Origin: Flavimaribacter sp039888615
GTDB taxonomy: Bacteria; Pseudomonadota; Alphaproteobacteria; Rhizobiales; Rhizobiaceae
Length of the DNA: 64,000 bases
Reading direction: 5' to 3' (one strand)
NCBI GenBank assembly: GCA_039888615.1
Contig: JBDQQS010000010.1
Shown here: positions 19,308 to 28,502 of the stretch, in pieces
Position numbering within the stretch: position 1 is the first letter of the stretch
Layout of the letters: each line of letters begins with the position of its first letter
Notes under the pieces: model-generated
What the model was told of the DNA's origin: nothing
What the model saw: only the letters and a program-made list of their open reading frames with translations
The model's database searches: none
Made by a program: the position numbers and the translations under genes

Positions 19308-19805
19308 TCAGTCGCGCGAATGGCGGCTTGGCTCTATCCGGCCCTCGAGCGCGTCTATTCTGGCGTCTACCTTCCGCAGCAGATGCAAGGTCGGTCTGGT
19401 AAACAGTAACCAGAGGCCGACATAAAATATGAACACAGGCATCCAGGCAAGCACCAGTAAAAGGAGACCTGGGTCATCGTTGGCGACCGATATCATCACC
19501 TCTTTGTCGAGCAATTGGGATAGCAGGCTTCCAGGAACATTAGAACCCGGAACCTGCGTGACGACCGCCACTCCGCGCGCGCCTTCCGCCTCAATAATCC
19601 GGTCATGCAGCGTGACTCGCAAGATTTCTCCGCCGCGAACCATATCCACAAGTTCCGAGTAGGCGACGTTCTGAAAAACTCTCACCGACGGCTGCGAGAA
19701 CAGATTAATGGTGAAAAAGAGCAAAATCACGACCCCGACAATTGCGAGACCCCATGACCAGACGGTCTTACTCATCATGTTCAAACTCATTTTTAGTTTA
19801 TGCAT
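19308..19805 (-). CDS. FtsH periplasmic-domain-only membrane protein (about 165 aa)
   Basis: The sequence looks like the first part of FtsH without the AAA ATPase and protease domains. It has an N-terminal membrane helix ('GLAIVGVVILLFFTINLF'), an FtsH-ext-type segment ('VAYSELVDMVRGGEILRVTL', then 'LLSQLLDKEVMISVANDDPG'), a second helix ('LLVLAWMPVFIFYVGLWLLF') and a short charged tail that ends where FtsH would enter its ATPase linker. The start is uncertain: the frame is open to 19892 and several Met codons lie between 19769 and 19805, none with a clear ribosome-binding site. It could be an FtsH-interacting modulator or a relic; both are inference. Confidence 0.65.
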   Translation of the reverse strand: MHKLKMSLNMMSKTVWSWGLAIVGVVILLFFTINLFSQPSVRVFQNVAYSELVDMVRGGEILRVTLHDRIIEAEGARGVAVVTQVPGSNVPGSLLSQLLDKEVMISVANDDPGLLLLVLAWMPVFIFYVGLWLLFTRPTLHLLRKVDARIDALEGRIEPSRHSRD

Positions 19806-19991
19806 CGCAGGAAAATTACAACTTTTAGTATTTTCTTCGGCCAGAATTGACAATAGCGGTGTTTGGCAAATGCGCATGCCGACCGCCTCCAATGAGAATA
19901 TTCCGGCCCTTTCGCTTCATCCTTTCTGAACATATACTCGGCAGAATGCCTGCATGCATACGCAACAGGCAGCGAAAGGACGTGTCCAGCC

Positions 19992-20789
19992 ATGCTACCG
20001 CTCTACGACATGATGATGCAGGCGCAAAATGGCGAGGCGATGCGGGTGATGGCGCGGCAATTCGGTCTGGACGATGACCAGGCCGCGCGTGCAATGGAAG
20101 CCCTGATCCCCGCCTTTTCGACCGGCCTGAAGCGTAACGCGGCCAATCCGTACACGATGATGGATTTCTGGCAGGCCTTCGCCGATCCGGGCCATACGCA
20201 ATATTTCGAGAACATGACGAAGGCTTTCACGCCCAAGGGCATCGACGAAGGCAACCACATACTCGGCCAGTTGTTCGGCTCGAAAGAAATCAGCCGGGCG
20301 GTCGCCTATCAGGCCGCGCAGTTCTCGGGGTTAAGCCAGGAAATTCTCAAGCAGATGATGCCGGTTATCGCGGCCTCCATGATGGGCGGGCTCTACAAAC
20401 AGGCGTCGAACGCATTCGGCGCAAACACCGCGCAGGGCGCAAACTTCTTTACCGACATGATGCAACAGATGACCGGGGTTCGGCAGAATCCGAAACCGAA
20501 GGAATTCGAGTATCCCTTCGTGACGATGATGGAGCAGATGTTCGGGGGCGGAAAAAAGCAACCGGAGAAAAATCCTGCCGCCGACAATCCGTTCATGAAG
20601 ATGTTCGAGGACATGATGGCCGCCAGCACGCCCTCCTCCAAACCCGAACCGGAACCCGAGAAGTCCGCCAACCCTTACGACAAGCTTTTCGGGAATATGT
20701 TCGAGGCGGGAATAGAAATTCAGAAAGACTACCAGAAAAACATGGAGTCGATTTTCGACACCTATGTATCGGGCGCAAAGAAGCAATAG
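19992..20789 (+). CDS. DUF937 domain protein (265 aa)
   Basis: The N-terminal 130 residues are helical and match the DUF937 pattern ('GLDDDQAARAMEALIPAFSTGL', broken by 'GNHILGQLFGSKE'), seen in cytosolic proteins of unknown function. The C-terminal half is low complexity, rich in Met, Phe, Pro, Glu and Lys, with three spaced repeats of the type 'NPFMKMFEDMM' / 'NPYDKLFGNMF' / 'YPFVTMMEQMF'. These amphipathic Phe/Met patches suggest a lipid- or protein-binding tail. It is a single gene. Confidence 0.75.
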   Translation: MLPLYDMMMQAQNGEAMRVMARQFGLDDDQAARAMEALIPAFSTGLKRNAANPYTMMDFWQAFADPGHTQYFENMTKAFTPKGIDEGNHILGQLFGSKEISRAVAYQAAQFSGLSQEILKQMMPVIAASMMGGLYKQASNAFGANTAQGANFFTDMMQQMTGVRQNPKPKEFEYPFVTMMEQMFGGGKKQPEKNPAADNPFMKMFEDMMAASTPSSKPEPEPEKSANPYDKLFGNMFEAGIEIQKDYQKNMESIFDTYVSGAKKQ

Positions 20790-20942
20790 CCGGTTAAAAA
20801 CCCGGCGACTGTCACACCAGCCGCCGGGAGGGAGCGGGCACAGGGCACGTGACCCGCGGGGAAAACATGGCGTCTGGCCGCTTTGCCGTTTCATCGCCCT
20901 TGCGGGCTAGCGCCGAACGGCGTCAACGGCCAGACATTCATC

Positions 20943-21221
20943 TTACAGAGGCAATGACCTGCGAGACCGCCGGCGCAGCGCGGCGCGCGTCAGTTCGTTC
21001 GAGTAATCATCGAATGCGCCGCCGCGAACGGCGTAGCGCACGTCATCACGCTGCAATCCGATATCCGCCAGCTGGTTGTCCGTAAACTCGAGCAACCGGT
21101 ACACTTCGCGCCGGTTTCGATAGCGGCGCACGAAGGAGCCGACCGTATTCCAGTAGGCAGCGAAGCGACCTTTCGGCTTGAATGTCGCGTCGAGTAGCAA
21201 TTGTGTCTGTCTGTCTGTCAT
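20943..21221 (-). CDS. DUF1127 (YjiS-like) protein (92 aa)
   Basis: A short basic protein carrying the DUF1127 core 'RLLEFTDNQLADIGLQRDDV' in its middle. Such proteins in Alphaproteobacteria have been linked to RNA turnover and to phosphate or carbon stress, but this one has longer ends than the 45-50 aa minimal type. It diverges from a LysR gene, a gene pair that recurs in Hyphomicrobiales. The start follows AGGAGA-like sequence. Confidence 0.82.
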   Translation of the reverse strand: MTDRQTQLLLDATFKPKGRFAAYWNTVGSFVRRYRNRREVYRLLEFTDNQLADIGLQRDDVRYAVRGGAFDDYSNELTRAALRRRSRRSLPL

Positions 21222-21435
21222 GTCAGTCTCCTTTCCGCGCCTGCCTGTCAGATGCTGAAGGCAGGAAAACGCTGTGCTTCAGGTGGTTTCACCCAGTGAG
21301 TTGAATCCGATTGTTGGGGAACCTGCCTTGTCGACAACGGGGAGTCGTCGACAGGGCAAACATTTCAAACCTTGACTAATCAGTCCAGTGAATGTTTCTA
21401 ATGTTTATGATCATCTTTTTTGATATGAGACCGAT

Positions 21436-22386
21436 ATGGCTGCGCCCCTCGACATCGACCAATTGAGAACATTCATCGCAATCGTCGACATTGGCAGCTT
21501 CACGCGGGCGGCGGAGGAGGTGAACAAGACCCAGTCCGCCGTCTCCATGCAGATGCGTAGGCTGGAAGAGCGGATCGGCAAGTCGCTTTTCGAAAAGGAC
21601 GGCCGCGTGAACCGACTGACGGCGGAAGGCGAGCGGCTGATGCCCTACGCCCGCCGCATGGTGAGGCTGAGCAACGAAACGCTTGCGGCGTTCGACGACA
21701 ATGCGCTGGCCGGCAGCATCAGGCTCGGAACGCCGGACGATTACGCCGACCGCTACATGCCCGACATTATCGCCCGGTTCGCAAAGACCAATCCAAATGT
21801 CGAACTGTCGATCATGTGCGAGCCTTCCCGCGATCTCATCGACCGGCTGGAGCGCAACGAGCTCGATATCGCGCTAGTGACGCACAGTCCGCGGAACTGG
21901 CGCTCGCGCATGCTGAGAGCGGAGCCGCTCCTGTGGGTGACCTCGATGGCGCATTCGGTGCACCAGAACAATCCGGTGCCGCTGGCCGTCGGAAGGCTCA
22001 GCTGCGACTGGCGGCAACTGGGATGCGCAGCGCTCGATTCGACGGGCCGCAAATACCAGATCCTTTTCACGAGCTTTTCCTCCACAGTCGTCGCATCGGC
22101 GGTGCTTGCGGGACTGGCCGTGTCCATCCTGCCGGAATCCGCGCTGAGGCCCGGCATGCGCATTCTGACAGCCGCAGACGGATTTCCTTCGCTGCCGTCA
22201 GCCGAAATCGGCATGATCCGGCGGGCCGGCGTTCCGACCGCGCTGATGGACGCCATCACCGAGCATGTCGCGGCGAGCCTCGACAACATCTCGAACACAC
22301 CGGTTGACGAAGGCGGCGAGGCGACAGCATCCAACGTCATGCAGAACAATCGCATTCGAAACGAGTTGATGTTTTCGAGCTGGTAG
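21436..22386 (+). CDS. LysR family transcriptional regulator, LrhA/HexA-like (316 aa)
   Basis: An N-terminal winged HTH (residues 6-65, 'SFTRAAEEVNKTQSAVSMQM') is followed by a LysR substrate-binding domain. The 'QSAVSMQMRRLEERIGK' recognition helix is typical of the LrhA/HexA branch. Since it diverges from a DUF1127 gene across 214 AT-richer bases, the most likely target is that gene plus itself. The 50-residue C-terminal tail is rich in Asn and polar. Confidence 0.88.
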   Translation: MAAPLDIDQLRTFIAIVDIGSFTRAAEEVNKTQSAVSMQMRRLEERIGKSLFEKDGRVNRLTAEGERLMPYARRMVRLSNETLAAFDDNALAGSIRLGTPDDYADRYMPDIIARFAKTNPNVELSIMCEPSRDLIDRLERNELDIALVTHSPRNWRSRMLRAEPLLWVTSMAHSVHQNNPVPLAVGRLSCDWRQLGCAALDSTGRKYQILFTSFSSTVVASAVLAGLAVSILPESALRPGMRILTAADGFPSLPSAEIGMIRRAGVPTALMDAITEHVAASLDNISNTPVDEGGEATASNVMQNNRIRNELMFSSW

Positions 22387-22449
22387 GCTGGCGCGTTTCC
22401 TGGCGCCGGCGATCTTGACCTCGCCGCCCGAAACAGGCGCTATGGGACC

Positions 22450-24018
22450 ATGTCGACACAGCAGACGAACGATTCGCCCAGCAATCTGACGGAATACACC
22501 GTCAGCGAGATTTCCGGTTCGATCAAGCGCACCGTCGAGGACGCTTTCGGGCATGTGCGCCTGCGCGGCGAAATTTCCGGCTTTCGCGGACCGCATTCGT
22601 CGGGACACGCCTATTTCTCCCTGAAGGACGATCGGGCGCGCATCGAGGCGGTGATCTGGCGCGGCGTATTCTCCCGACTGAAATTCAAGCCCGAAGAAGG
22701 CATGGAGATGATCGCGACCGGAAAGGTCACAACCTATCCGGGCTCCTCCAAATATCAGATCGTCATCGAGCAGCTTGAACCGGCCGGGGCCGGCGCCTTG
22801 ATGGCGCTCCTGGAGGAGCGACGAAAGAAACTCGCCGCCGAGGGCCTGTTCGACGACGATCGCAAGCTGCCCCTGCCCTACATGCCCAGGGTCATCGGCG
22901 TCATCACCTCGCCGACCGGGGCGGTGATCCGCGATATCCTTCACCGGATCAGCGACCGCTTTCCAGTGCATGTCGTCGTCTGGCCTGTGCGCGTCCAGGG
23001 CGAAACCAGCGGACCGGAAGTTGCGGCCGCGATCAACGGCTTCAACGCTCTCGACAAGGACGGGGCCATTCCGCGGCCGGACCTGTTGATCGTCGCACGC
23101 GGGGGCGGAAGTCTGGAGGATCTCTGGGGCTTCAACGACGAAGAGGTCGTGAGAGCCTCGGCGGCGTCGAGCATTCCGCTGATTTCCGCCGTCGGCCACG
23201 AGACCGACTGGACCCTGATCGACCATGTCGCGGACCGCCGCGCTCCGACGCCAACGGGCGCGGCCGAAATGGCCGTTCCGGTCAAGGCGGACCTGGAAGC
23301 CAATCTCGCGGCGCTGGCCGCGCGCCACTCCGGAGGGCTGACGCGGCTTCTCGACGCCAGACGCCAGGCCGTGCGCGCGATGGCCCGCGCGCTGCCTTCC
23401 ATCGACATGTTGCTTGCCCTTCCGCGCCGCCGCTTCGACGAGTCGGCCGGCAATCTCGGCCGGGCGCTGCAACTGAACACGGCCAACAAGAGACGCGACT
23501 TCGAACGCCGCGCCCAGCGGATAACGCCGGAATCCCTGTTGCGGAGGTTCCTGCAGAAGCGTCAGCGCATCGGCGAACTGGCGAACGCCTATGACCGGCG
23601 CGTCGAGCGCATGCAGGACCGGCTCGCAGGAAGGCTGTCCAACGCGGCAAGCCGTCTTTCGCTAAGGCCAGCGCTCGCGCGCATTGACCACGGACGCACA
23701 GGCCTGCAGGGCCTTGCCGGACGCGGCGACAAGGCGATCTCGCTGCTTTCCGAAAGACAACGCCGCCGTCTGAACGAGGCGGGGCGATTGCTTGATTCCA
23801 TGTCCTACAAGAACGTCCTGCAGCGCGGCTACGCCGTTATTCGCGACGCCGGCGAGAACGTAGTGGACAAGGCGGCGGCGCTATCTTCCGGCGACGCTGT
23901 GTCGATCGAGTTCAAGGACGGTCGCGTCGACGCCTTCACAGCCGGCGGACCATCCGGAAAGGCGAAATCGAAACCCGCCGTCCGGAAGAAACCGGCAGGA
24001 CAGGGCAGCCTGTTCTGA
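22450..24018 (+). CDS. xseA: Exodeoxyribonuclease VII large subunit (522 aa)
   Basis: This is the catalytic subunit of the single-strand-specific nuclease ExoVII. The N-terminal OB-fold (about residues 10-110) includes 'LRGEISGFRGPHSSGHAYFS'. The catalytic core has 'VARGGGSLEDLWGFNDE' and 'AVGHETDWTLIDHVADRRA'. A long basic coiled-coil region follows (about 280-440). The small subunit xseB is not nearby. Its stop codon directly abuts the stop codon of the convergent mprF-like gene. Confidence 0.96.
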   Translation: MSTQQTNDSPSNLTEYTVSEISGSIKRTVEDAFGHVRLRGEISGFRGPHSSGHAYFSLKDDRARIEAVIWRGVFSRLKFKPEEGMEMIATGKVTTYPGSSKYQIVIEQLEPAGAGALMALLEERRKKLAAEGLFDDDRKLPLPYMPRVIGVITSPTGAVIRDILHRISDRFPVHVVVWPVRVQGETSGPEVAAAINGFNALDKDGAIPRPDLLIVARGGGSLEDLWGFNDEEVVRASAASSIPLISAVGHETDWTLIDHVADRRAPTPTGAAEMAVPVKADLEANLAALAARHSGGLTRLLDARRQAVRAMARALPSIDMLLALPRRRFDESAGNLGRALQLNTANKRRDFERRAQRITPESLLRRFLQKRQRIGELANAYDRRVERMQDRLAGRLSNAASRLSLRPALARIDHGRTGLQGLAGRGDKAISLLSERQRRRLNEAGRLLDSMSYKNVLQRGYAVIRDAGENVVDKAAALSSGDAVSIEFKDGRVDAFTAGGPSGKAKSKPAVRKKPAGQGSLF

Positions 24019-26619
24019 TCACTTCTTGAGCACGCCCAACCGGCTGCCGGAAATCAGCGCTGTGATGTCGAGCAGAACCTGCGGCGCGGCCAAGCCTCCG
24101 GGACAAGCCAGATAGTTCGGCGTCCAGACCGGATCGAATTTCTGCTTGTAGGACCGTAATCCCTCGAAGTGGTAGAAATCTTCGCCGCGTTTGTAGATCT
24201 GCGTTCCGATCCGGTTCCAGGTCGTGGCGAGCGGGTGATCCGCGAGGCCGGCAAGCGGCGCGGCGCCGAGATTGAACCAGCGGTATTGATCCGATTGCGC
24301 GTAAAGCAGCAATTCGGCAAAGAGATAATCCATCACCACGTTGGAGGCGCCGGGGACGGAGCGCATCAGGTCGATCGCCATTTCCTCGCGGTCGGATCCA
24401 CGCAGGATGTTGGCGAACGCGATAATCTCCTCGTCGCGCCAAATGACGGCCATGTCGAAATTCAAGAGATAGGCCTCATCGAAACTTCCGAGCGCAAAGC
24501 GTTTTTCGCTTCCCGACTTACCGTCCAGCCAGGCGTCCGAGACCCGGCGCAGAGACGGCAAGTGGGGCGAGACCCAGGAAGCCGGAACGATTTCGAATGA
24601 CAGGCCCTCCTTCCTGGCGCGCCGCTGCGCATGCCGCAGATCTTTTTTGCCGTGCCCTTGAAGCGTAAAGCCTGCGAGATCGACCCGGGCGACCTCGCCG
24701 ATCTTCAAAACCGACAAGCCCATATCGACGTAAAAAGGCAAATAATCGGTTCCAACGGCGTAAAAGGCCGGGCGATAACCTTCGCGATCGGCCAATTCCC
24801 TGAACCGCCAGGCCAGATTTTCTCCCTCGCCGCGATCTCCCACCGGATCTCCCTTGGCGACCAGCGTACGGCCGCTCGCGCCGTACATGAGAAAGGCGTT
24901 CTCCTGCGGAGAGATCAGAAACGACTTGTCGCCGAGCAGCGCAATGGTCGTCTCGGACTTGGGCGACTGCGCCACCAGTTCGCGCACGATTTCCGGAATC
25001 GCTTCACCCGGGCCAATCGTGAGGGCGCGCCTGTTGAGCATCATGAAAAGACCGATCGCAAAGACCGCCACAACCATGACAAAAGCCGAACGCAGGAAAC
25101 GCGATGCGTCGCTGTCCCAGCCGAATCGCCACCAGACATCGCTGGCGAACGCGGCGTTGCGATAGGCGAAGAAACCGAGCCAGACAGCAGACGCAAGCGT
25201 GACGAGCATCAGCATCAACCAGAACGGCGTGAGTGCGAGAAAAGAGTCTCCTGACCGGCGATGGAACGCCTCTCGAAACGGAAGAAGCACCAGGAAGACG
25301 ACGACGAGGCCGGCCGCCAGATAGAGGTTCAGCCCCTTGCCGAGCGCGAAAAGAGCGCCAGCAAGCAGAAGCCCGAGAACAGCGTAATATCCGCTGCGAC
25401 GGCGTCTGAGCAACGCATGAGCAATGATGATCAGAGCCAGTCCGACAAGGCTCGCCAGCATATGGGACGATTCGAAAACCGCCAGCGACAGGTTGGACTT
25501 GAGCCATTCATGCCCGGACGAGCCAACCGGGATCGACCCGGACAGCATCAGCGCGAAGCCGGCGGCGAAGGTCAGTCCGGCGGCAAGCGGCGGCAGGAGC
25601 GGCTGCGTCACCCGGCCAATCTCGCCGACGCCGCCCTTAATGGCGCGTCCGCCATTGAAAAGCTCTGTCGCCAGCATGACGAAGACGACCGGAACGACCG
25701 GAACGATATAGTAGATCACCCTGTAGAGAACGAGCGCGCCGAGCACGTCAGGTCTTCCGCTTGCGCCCAGCCCGGCGATCACCGTCGCGTCGAATACGCC
25801 GAGGCCGCCCGGCGAATGGCTGGCGGTGCCCAGAATGACCGCCGATATGTAAACGATGAAGAAGCTTCCCGGAGATCCTGCGATATCGGCAGGCAGCAAC
25901 ACGTAAAGCGTTGCGGCCGACGCGCCGACATCGACGAAACCGGCGCAGAGCTGCAACAGGCCGACGCGCAATCCAGGCAAAGTGACTTGCATGCCGCGAA
26001 ACGCGATGCGGCGAGAGCCTGTCGCAATCCAAACAAAATACGCCAGGAACACGATCAGAATGAAGACGCCTATTGCGCGCAACACGAAAACCGGGATGGG
26101 CAGGAGTTGATGGACGCCTTGCGGCTGAAACGCCAGCGCGCAACCGATCAGCGATCCAACGCCCAGCCAGAGACACATCCATGAAAGAAAGATGATCTGG
26201 CCAATGGAGGAAAACTCTATTCCGCCGCGACTGTAGATGCGGTAGCGCAAGGCGCCGCCGGTCAGGACGTGAAAACCGATGGCGTCCGACAGCGCGAAAC
26301 CGGCGACGCCCGCCCAGGCGGCCGTGCGCAGTCGAATTCTTCCAGGCGCAACCAGCCTGACGGCCATCATTTCATAGCAGGCAATGGCGGTGAAGCTGGT
26401 CATCATGGTCAGGAACGCAAGAACGATCGACCGCGTCGGCGTCTCACGAATGTCGTCCATGACCTGCTGCAGAGAGACGTTTTCTGTAAACCTGTGCAGC
26501 ACATAGAAAGCGAATGCGATCAGAAAGATCGCGACGAGGGCTGTCAGGACGTGCAGAAGGTTTCGTCTTTTGGCGATTGCCTGCATGCCGCCCAGGATAC
26601 CCGATAACAAACCACTCAC
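24019..26619 (-). CDS. mprF: Bifunctional phosphatidylglycerol lysyltransferase/flippase MprF (LpiA-like, 866 aa)
   Basis: This membrane protein adds lysine from Lys-tRNA to phosphatidylglycerol and flips the product, lowering surface negative charge. About the first 530 residues hold some 14 transmembrane helices, including the flippase part. The C-terminal DUF2156 domain (about 545-850) carries 'KGDPVGDRGEGENLAWRFRE', 'VGTDYLPFYVDMGLS' and 'GHGKKDLRHAQRRARKEG'. It starts at GTG 26619 or ATG 26586. In Rhizobium and Sinorhizobium the homologue lpiA is paired with an acvB-type hydrolase gene; none is present here. Confidence 0.94.
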   Translation of the reverse strand: MSGLLSGILGGMQAIAKRRNLLHVLTALVAIFLIAFAFYVLHRFTENVSLQQVMDDIRETPTRSIVLAFLTMMTSFTAIACYEMMAVRLVAPGRIRLRTAAWAGVAGFALSDAIGFHVLTGGALRYRIYSRGGIEFSSIGQIIFLSWMCLWLGVGSLIGCALAFQPQGVHQLLPIPVFVLRAIGVFILIVFLAYFVWIATGSRRIAFRGMQVTLPGLRVGLLQLCAGFVDVGASAATLYVLLPADIAGSPGSFFIVYISAVILGTASHSPGGLGVFDATVIAGLGASGRPDVLGALVLYRVIYYIVPVVPVVFVMLATELFNGGRAIKGGVGEIGRVTQPLLPPLAAGLTFAAGFALMLSGSIPVGSSGHEWLKSNLSLAVFESSHMLASLVGLALIIIAHALLRRRRSGYYAVLGLLLAGALFALGKGLNLYLAAGLVVVFLVLLPFREAFHRRSGDSFLALTPFWLMLMLVTLASAVWLGFFAYRNAAFASDVWWRFGWDSDASRFLRSAFVMVVAVFAIGLFMMLNRRALTIGPGEAIPEIVRELVAQSPKSETTIALLGDKSFLISPQENAFLMYGASGRTLVAKGDPVGDRGEGENLAWRFRELADREGYRPAFYAVGTDYLPFYVDMGLSVLKIGEVARVDLAGFTLQGHGKKDLRHAQRRARKEGLSFEIVPASWVSPHLPSLRRVSDAWLDGKSGSEKRFALGSFDEAYLLNFDMAVIWRDEEIIAFANILRGSDREEMAIDLMRSVPGASNVVMDYLFAELLLYAQSDQYRWFNLGAAPLAGLADHPLATTWNRIGTQIYKRGEDFYHFEGLRSYKQKFDPVWTPNYLACPGGLAAPQVLLDITALISGSRLGVLKK

Positions 26620-26771
26620 CCCGATAATCGCTTGATTTTAAATTTTTATCGCAGTTTCACTAAGAGAGCGCAATCTCGCCAGTTCAATCAATGACTCACT
26701 GTCTGGTCAAGAACAGCACAATCGCCTCTGTTGATTGATCCCTATCGAAAACTGCACTGCTCAATTACCGA

Positions 26772-27038
26772 TCAGGATTTCGTCTGATGCGTCTGAACGT
26801 AGGCGCTCAAAACGGCAGCCATGCGAGAGGTGTAGCCCTTGGGATTTTCCCTGTTGAAGAAATTGACCACATCTTCTGACAACCTCAGTGAAACGTTGGG
26901 CTTGGTTCTGGGCGGTGATATTTTCGCATTTTTCCAGAAATTGTCATCAAGTTCCGGTATATCACTTGTATCAATCTCACTATCCGGCAAGGCTGCGATT
27001 TCCTCAGTGGTCAAAGGTTTTTCGTATTTCTTTTTCAT
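26772..27038 (-). CDS. brnA: BrnA family antitoxin (88 aa)
   Basis: BrnA-type antitoxin with a Lys/Glu-rich N-terminus that wraps the toxin and a C-terminal ribbon-helix-helix ('PNVSLRLSEDVVNFF') for DNA binding and autorepression. It lies downstream of brnT on the minus strand, and its start overlaps the end of the intended BrnT frame by 35 bases, as is usual for brnTA. Because the toxin frame is broken here, the antitoxin may now be an orphan. Confidence 0.85.
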   Translation of the reverse strand: MKKKYEKPLTTEEIAALPDSEIDTSDIPELDDNFWKNAKISPPRTKPNVSLRLSEDVVNFFNRENPKGYTSRMAAVLSAYVQTHQTKS

Positions 27039-27296
27039 ATATTTTTATCTTCTTTCTAAGCGCTGGCCTTGCTGAAATAGTCCGGCAAACACCTTCTCTC
27101 TCAGTGTGCGCCCCAACGAGAATTGCCGTTCCATCAACCATTCCAAGGCTAATTTCACGCACTTCTCCATACTCAAATCGCTCATCAAGCCAACCGACGT
27201 CCATCCGTCGAAGATCTTCTGCGCCTGCTCAAAGCTAACGCCATGCTTTGCGATGTTCCGGCGATTTTTGTCTTCATCCCATTCAAATTCCATCAA
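27004..27296 (-). pseudogene. brnT: BrnT family toxin, frameshifted
   Basis: The N-terminal third reads in one frame from ATG 27296 ('FEWDEDKNRRNIAKHGVSF', 'IFDG'). The rest of a typical BrnT ('DERFEYGEVREISLGMVDG', 'RTISARPALRKK') continues in a second frame down to 27004. The switch is needed near 27195-27200 and corresponds to one missing base. BrnT is a ribonuclease toxin; as written only a truncated 83-aa product with an unrelated C-terminus would be made. No slippery heptamer is visible at the switch, so programmed frameshifting is unlikely. Sequencing error is possible. Confidence 0.82.
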
Positions 27297-27432
27297 TGTC
27301 TCACATCAATTCAAACACTCCATAGTTTCCATGAATTCTGTCTGGCTATCCAGATTGTCGGACAACCGCTTGAAGACGGGGTCATGATTGAATAGGCATG
27401 GTCGGAACAATTCCGATTGGCGGACAGACACA

Positions 27433-28344
27433 ATGACCGAGGAACAGAAGAGGCCGACCATAGCGCTTATTGGCTTTGGAGAGGCGGGCGCGGCTTTTGC
27501 GGAAGGGTGGCGCGGCGACGGCGTCGACACTGAGATCCGCGCCTTCGACATCAAGACTCAGTCAAACGACGCCAAAATCGCTCGCGACAAGTGGCAAGCC
27601 TATGGTCGCTGGCAGGTAACAGGCTTCGCCGATTTGCCCGCAGCGCTCGCCGAGGCGCCCGTCATCTTTTCGCTTGTCACAGCCGACCAGGCTGAAACAG
27701 CCGCCGCGGACGCCGCGCCTCTTCTTGATGAAGGCGCGGTGTTTTTCGATTGCAATTCCTGTTCGCCCGGCGCCAAGCGGCAATCGGCGGCGCGCATGGA
27801 GGCGCGCGGCGTCCGCTATGTCGACACGGCGGTGATGTCGCCCGTGCATCCGAAACTTCACAAGGCGCCGGTGCTTTTAAGCGGCCCGCACGCGATCGAA
27901 GGACTTGCGATCCTCGAACAACTCAACATGTCGCCAAAGCTGGTTGAGGGCGACATCGGTCGCGCATCGTCAATCAAGATGATCCGCAGCATCATGATGA
28001 AGGGGCTGGAGGCGCTGGTCCTCGAATGCGTTCTTTCCGGTTGCAAGGCGGGCGTGGACGACGAGGTGCTGAGTTCGCTCGATGTGACCTATCCGGGCTT
28101 CGACTGGAAGGGCAAGGCGGCTTACATGATGGAGCGGGCGCTGACCCACGGAAAGCGCCGGGCCTCGGAAATGCGCGAGGTCGCAAAAACCGTCGAGGAA
28201 CTCGGCTTTTCCCCAAGGATGGCGGACGCCACGGTGTTCTGGGAACAGTTCGCGGCCGATCTGGAGCTCGACACGAGCGCGATGCCAATCGATGACTACC
28301 GTTTTCTTGCGCACACTATTCTTGAGCGCAAACCATCGTCCTGA
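27433..28344 (+). CDS. NAD(P)-dependent oxidoreductase, 6-phosphogluconate dehydrogenase-like with DUF1932 C-terminus (303 aa)
   Basis: An N-terminal Rossmann domain ('IALIGFGEAGAAFAEGW', a GxGxxG fold) is followed by a helical domain of the DUF1932/phosphogluconate-dehydrogenase type ('SSIKMIRSIMMKGLEALVLE', where the Lys is the usual catalytic position of beta-hydroxyacid dehydrogenases). It most likely oxidises a 3-hydroxy acid or a related carboxylate. It lies 158 bases before the TRAP operon in the same direction, so it may act on the imported substrate. Start ATG 27433 gives the family N-terminus. Confidence 0.85.
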   Translation: MTEEQKRPTIALIGFGEAGAAFAEGWRGDGVDTEIRAFDIKTQSNDAKIARDKWQAYGRWQVTGFADLPAALAEAPVIFSLVTADQAETAAADAAPLLDEGAVFFDCNSCSPGAKRQSAARMEARGVRYVDTAVMSPVHPKLHKAPVLLSGPHAIEGLAILEQLNMSPKLVEGDIGRASSIKMIRSIMMKGLEALVLECVLSGCKAGVDDEVLSSLDVTYPGFDWKGKAAYMMERALTHGKRRASEMREVAKTVEELGFSPRMADATVFWEQFAADLELDTSAMPIDDYRFLAHTILERKPSS

Positions 28345-28502
28345 GGCATAATTCGATCAACGTGTAAAACCATTTGTACTTTCGTACAATTTCGCTAATT
28401 TCGGCGACGTGTAACAGTGGGAGATGACACGATTGTTTCAGGATGTAAGATTTATACGCTTCTGCTAATGTAAGCTCAAAGTGTCAAAATGGGAGGAAAC
28501 CA

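Noticed and set aside
21300..21435. Operator for the LysR gene divergent from DUF1127
   Set aside because: GTCGAC repeats and AT-rich tracts are present, but no T-N11-A element stands out enough to call.
27185..27210. Programmed -1 frameshift in brnT
   Set aside because: No slippery X-XXY-YYZ heptamer lies at the frame switch, so a lesion or sequencing error is more likely.
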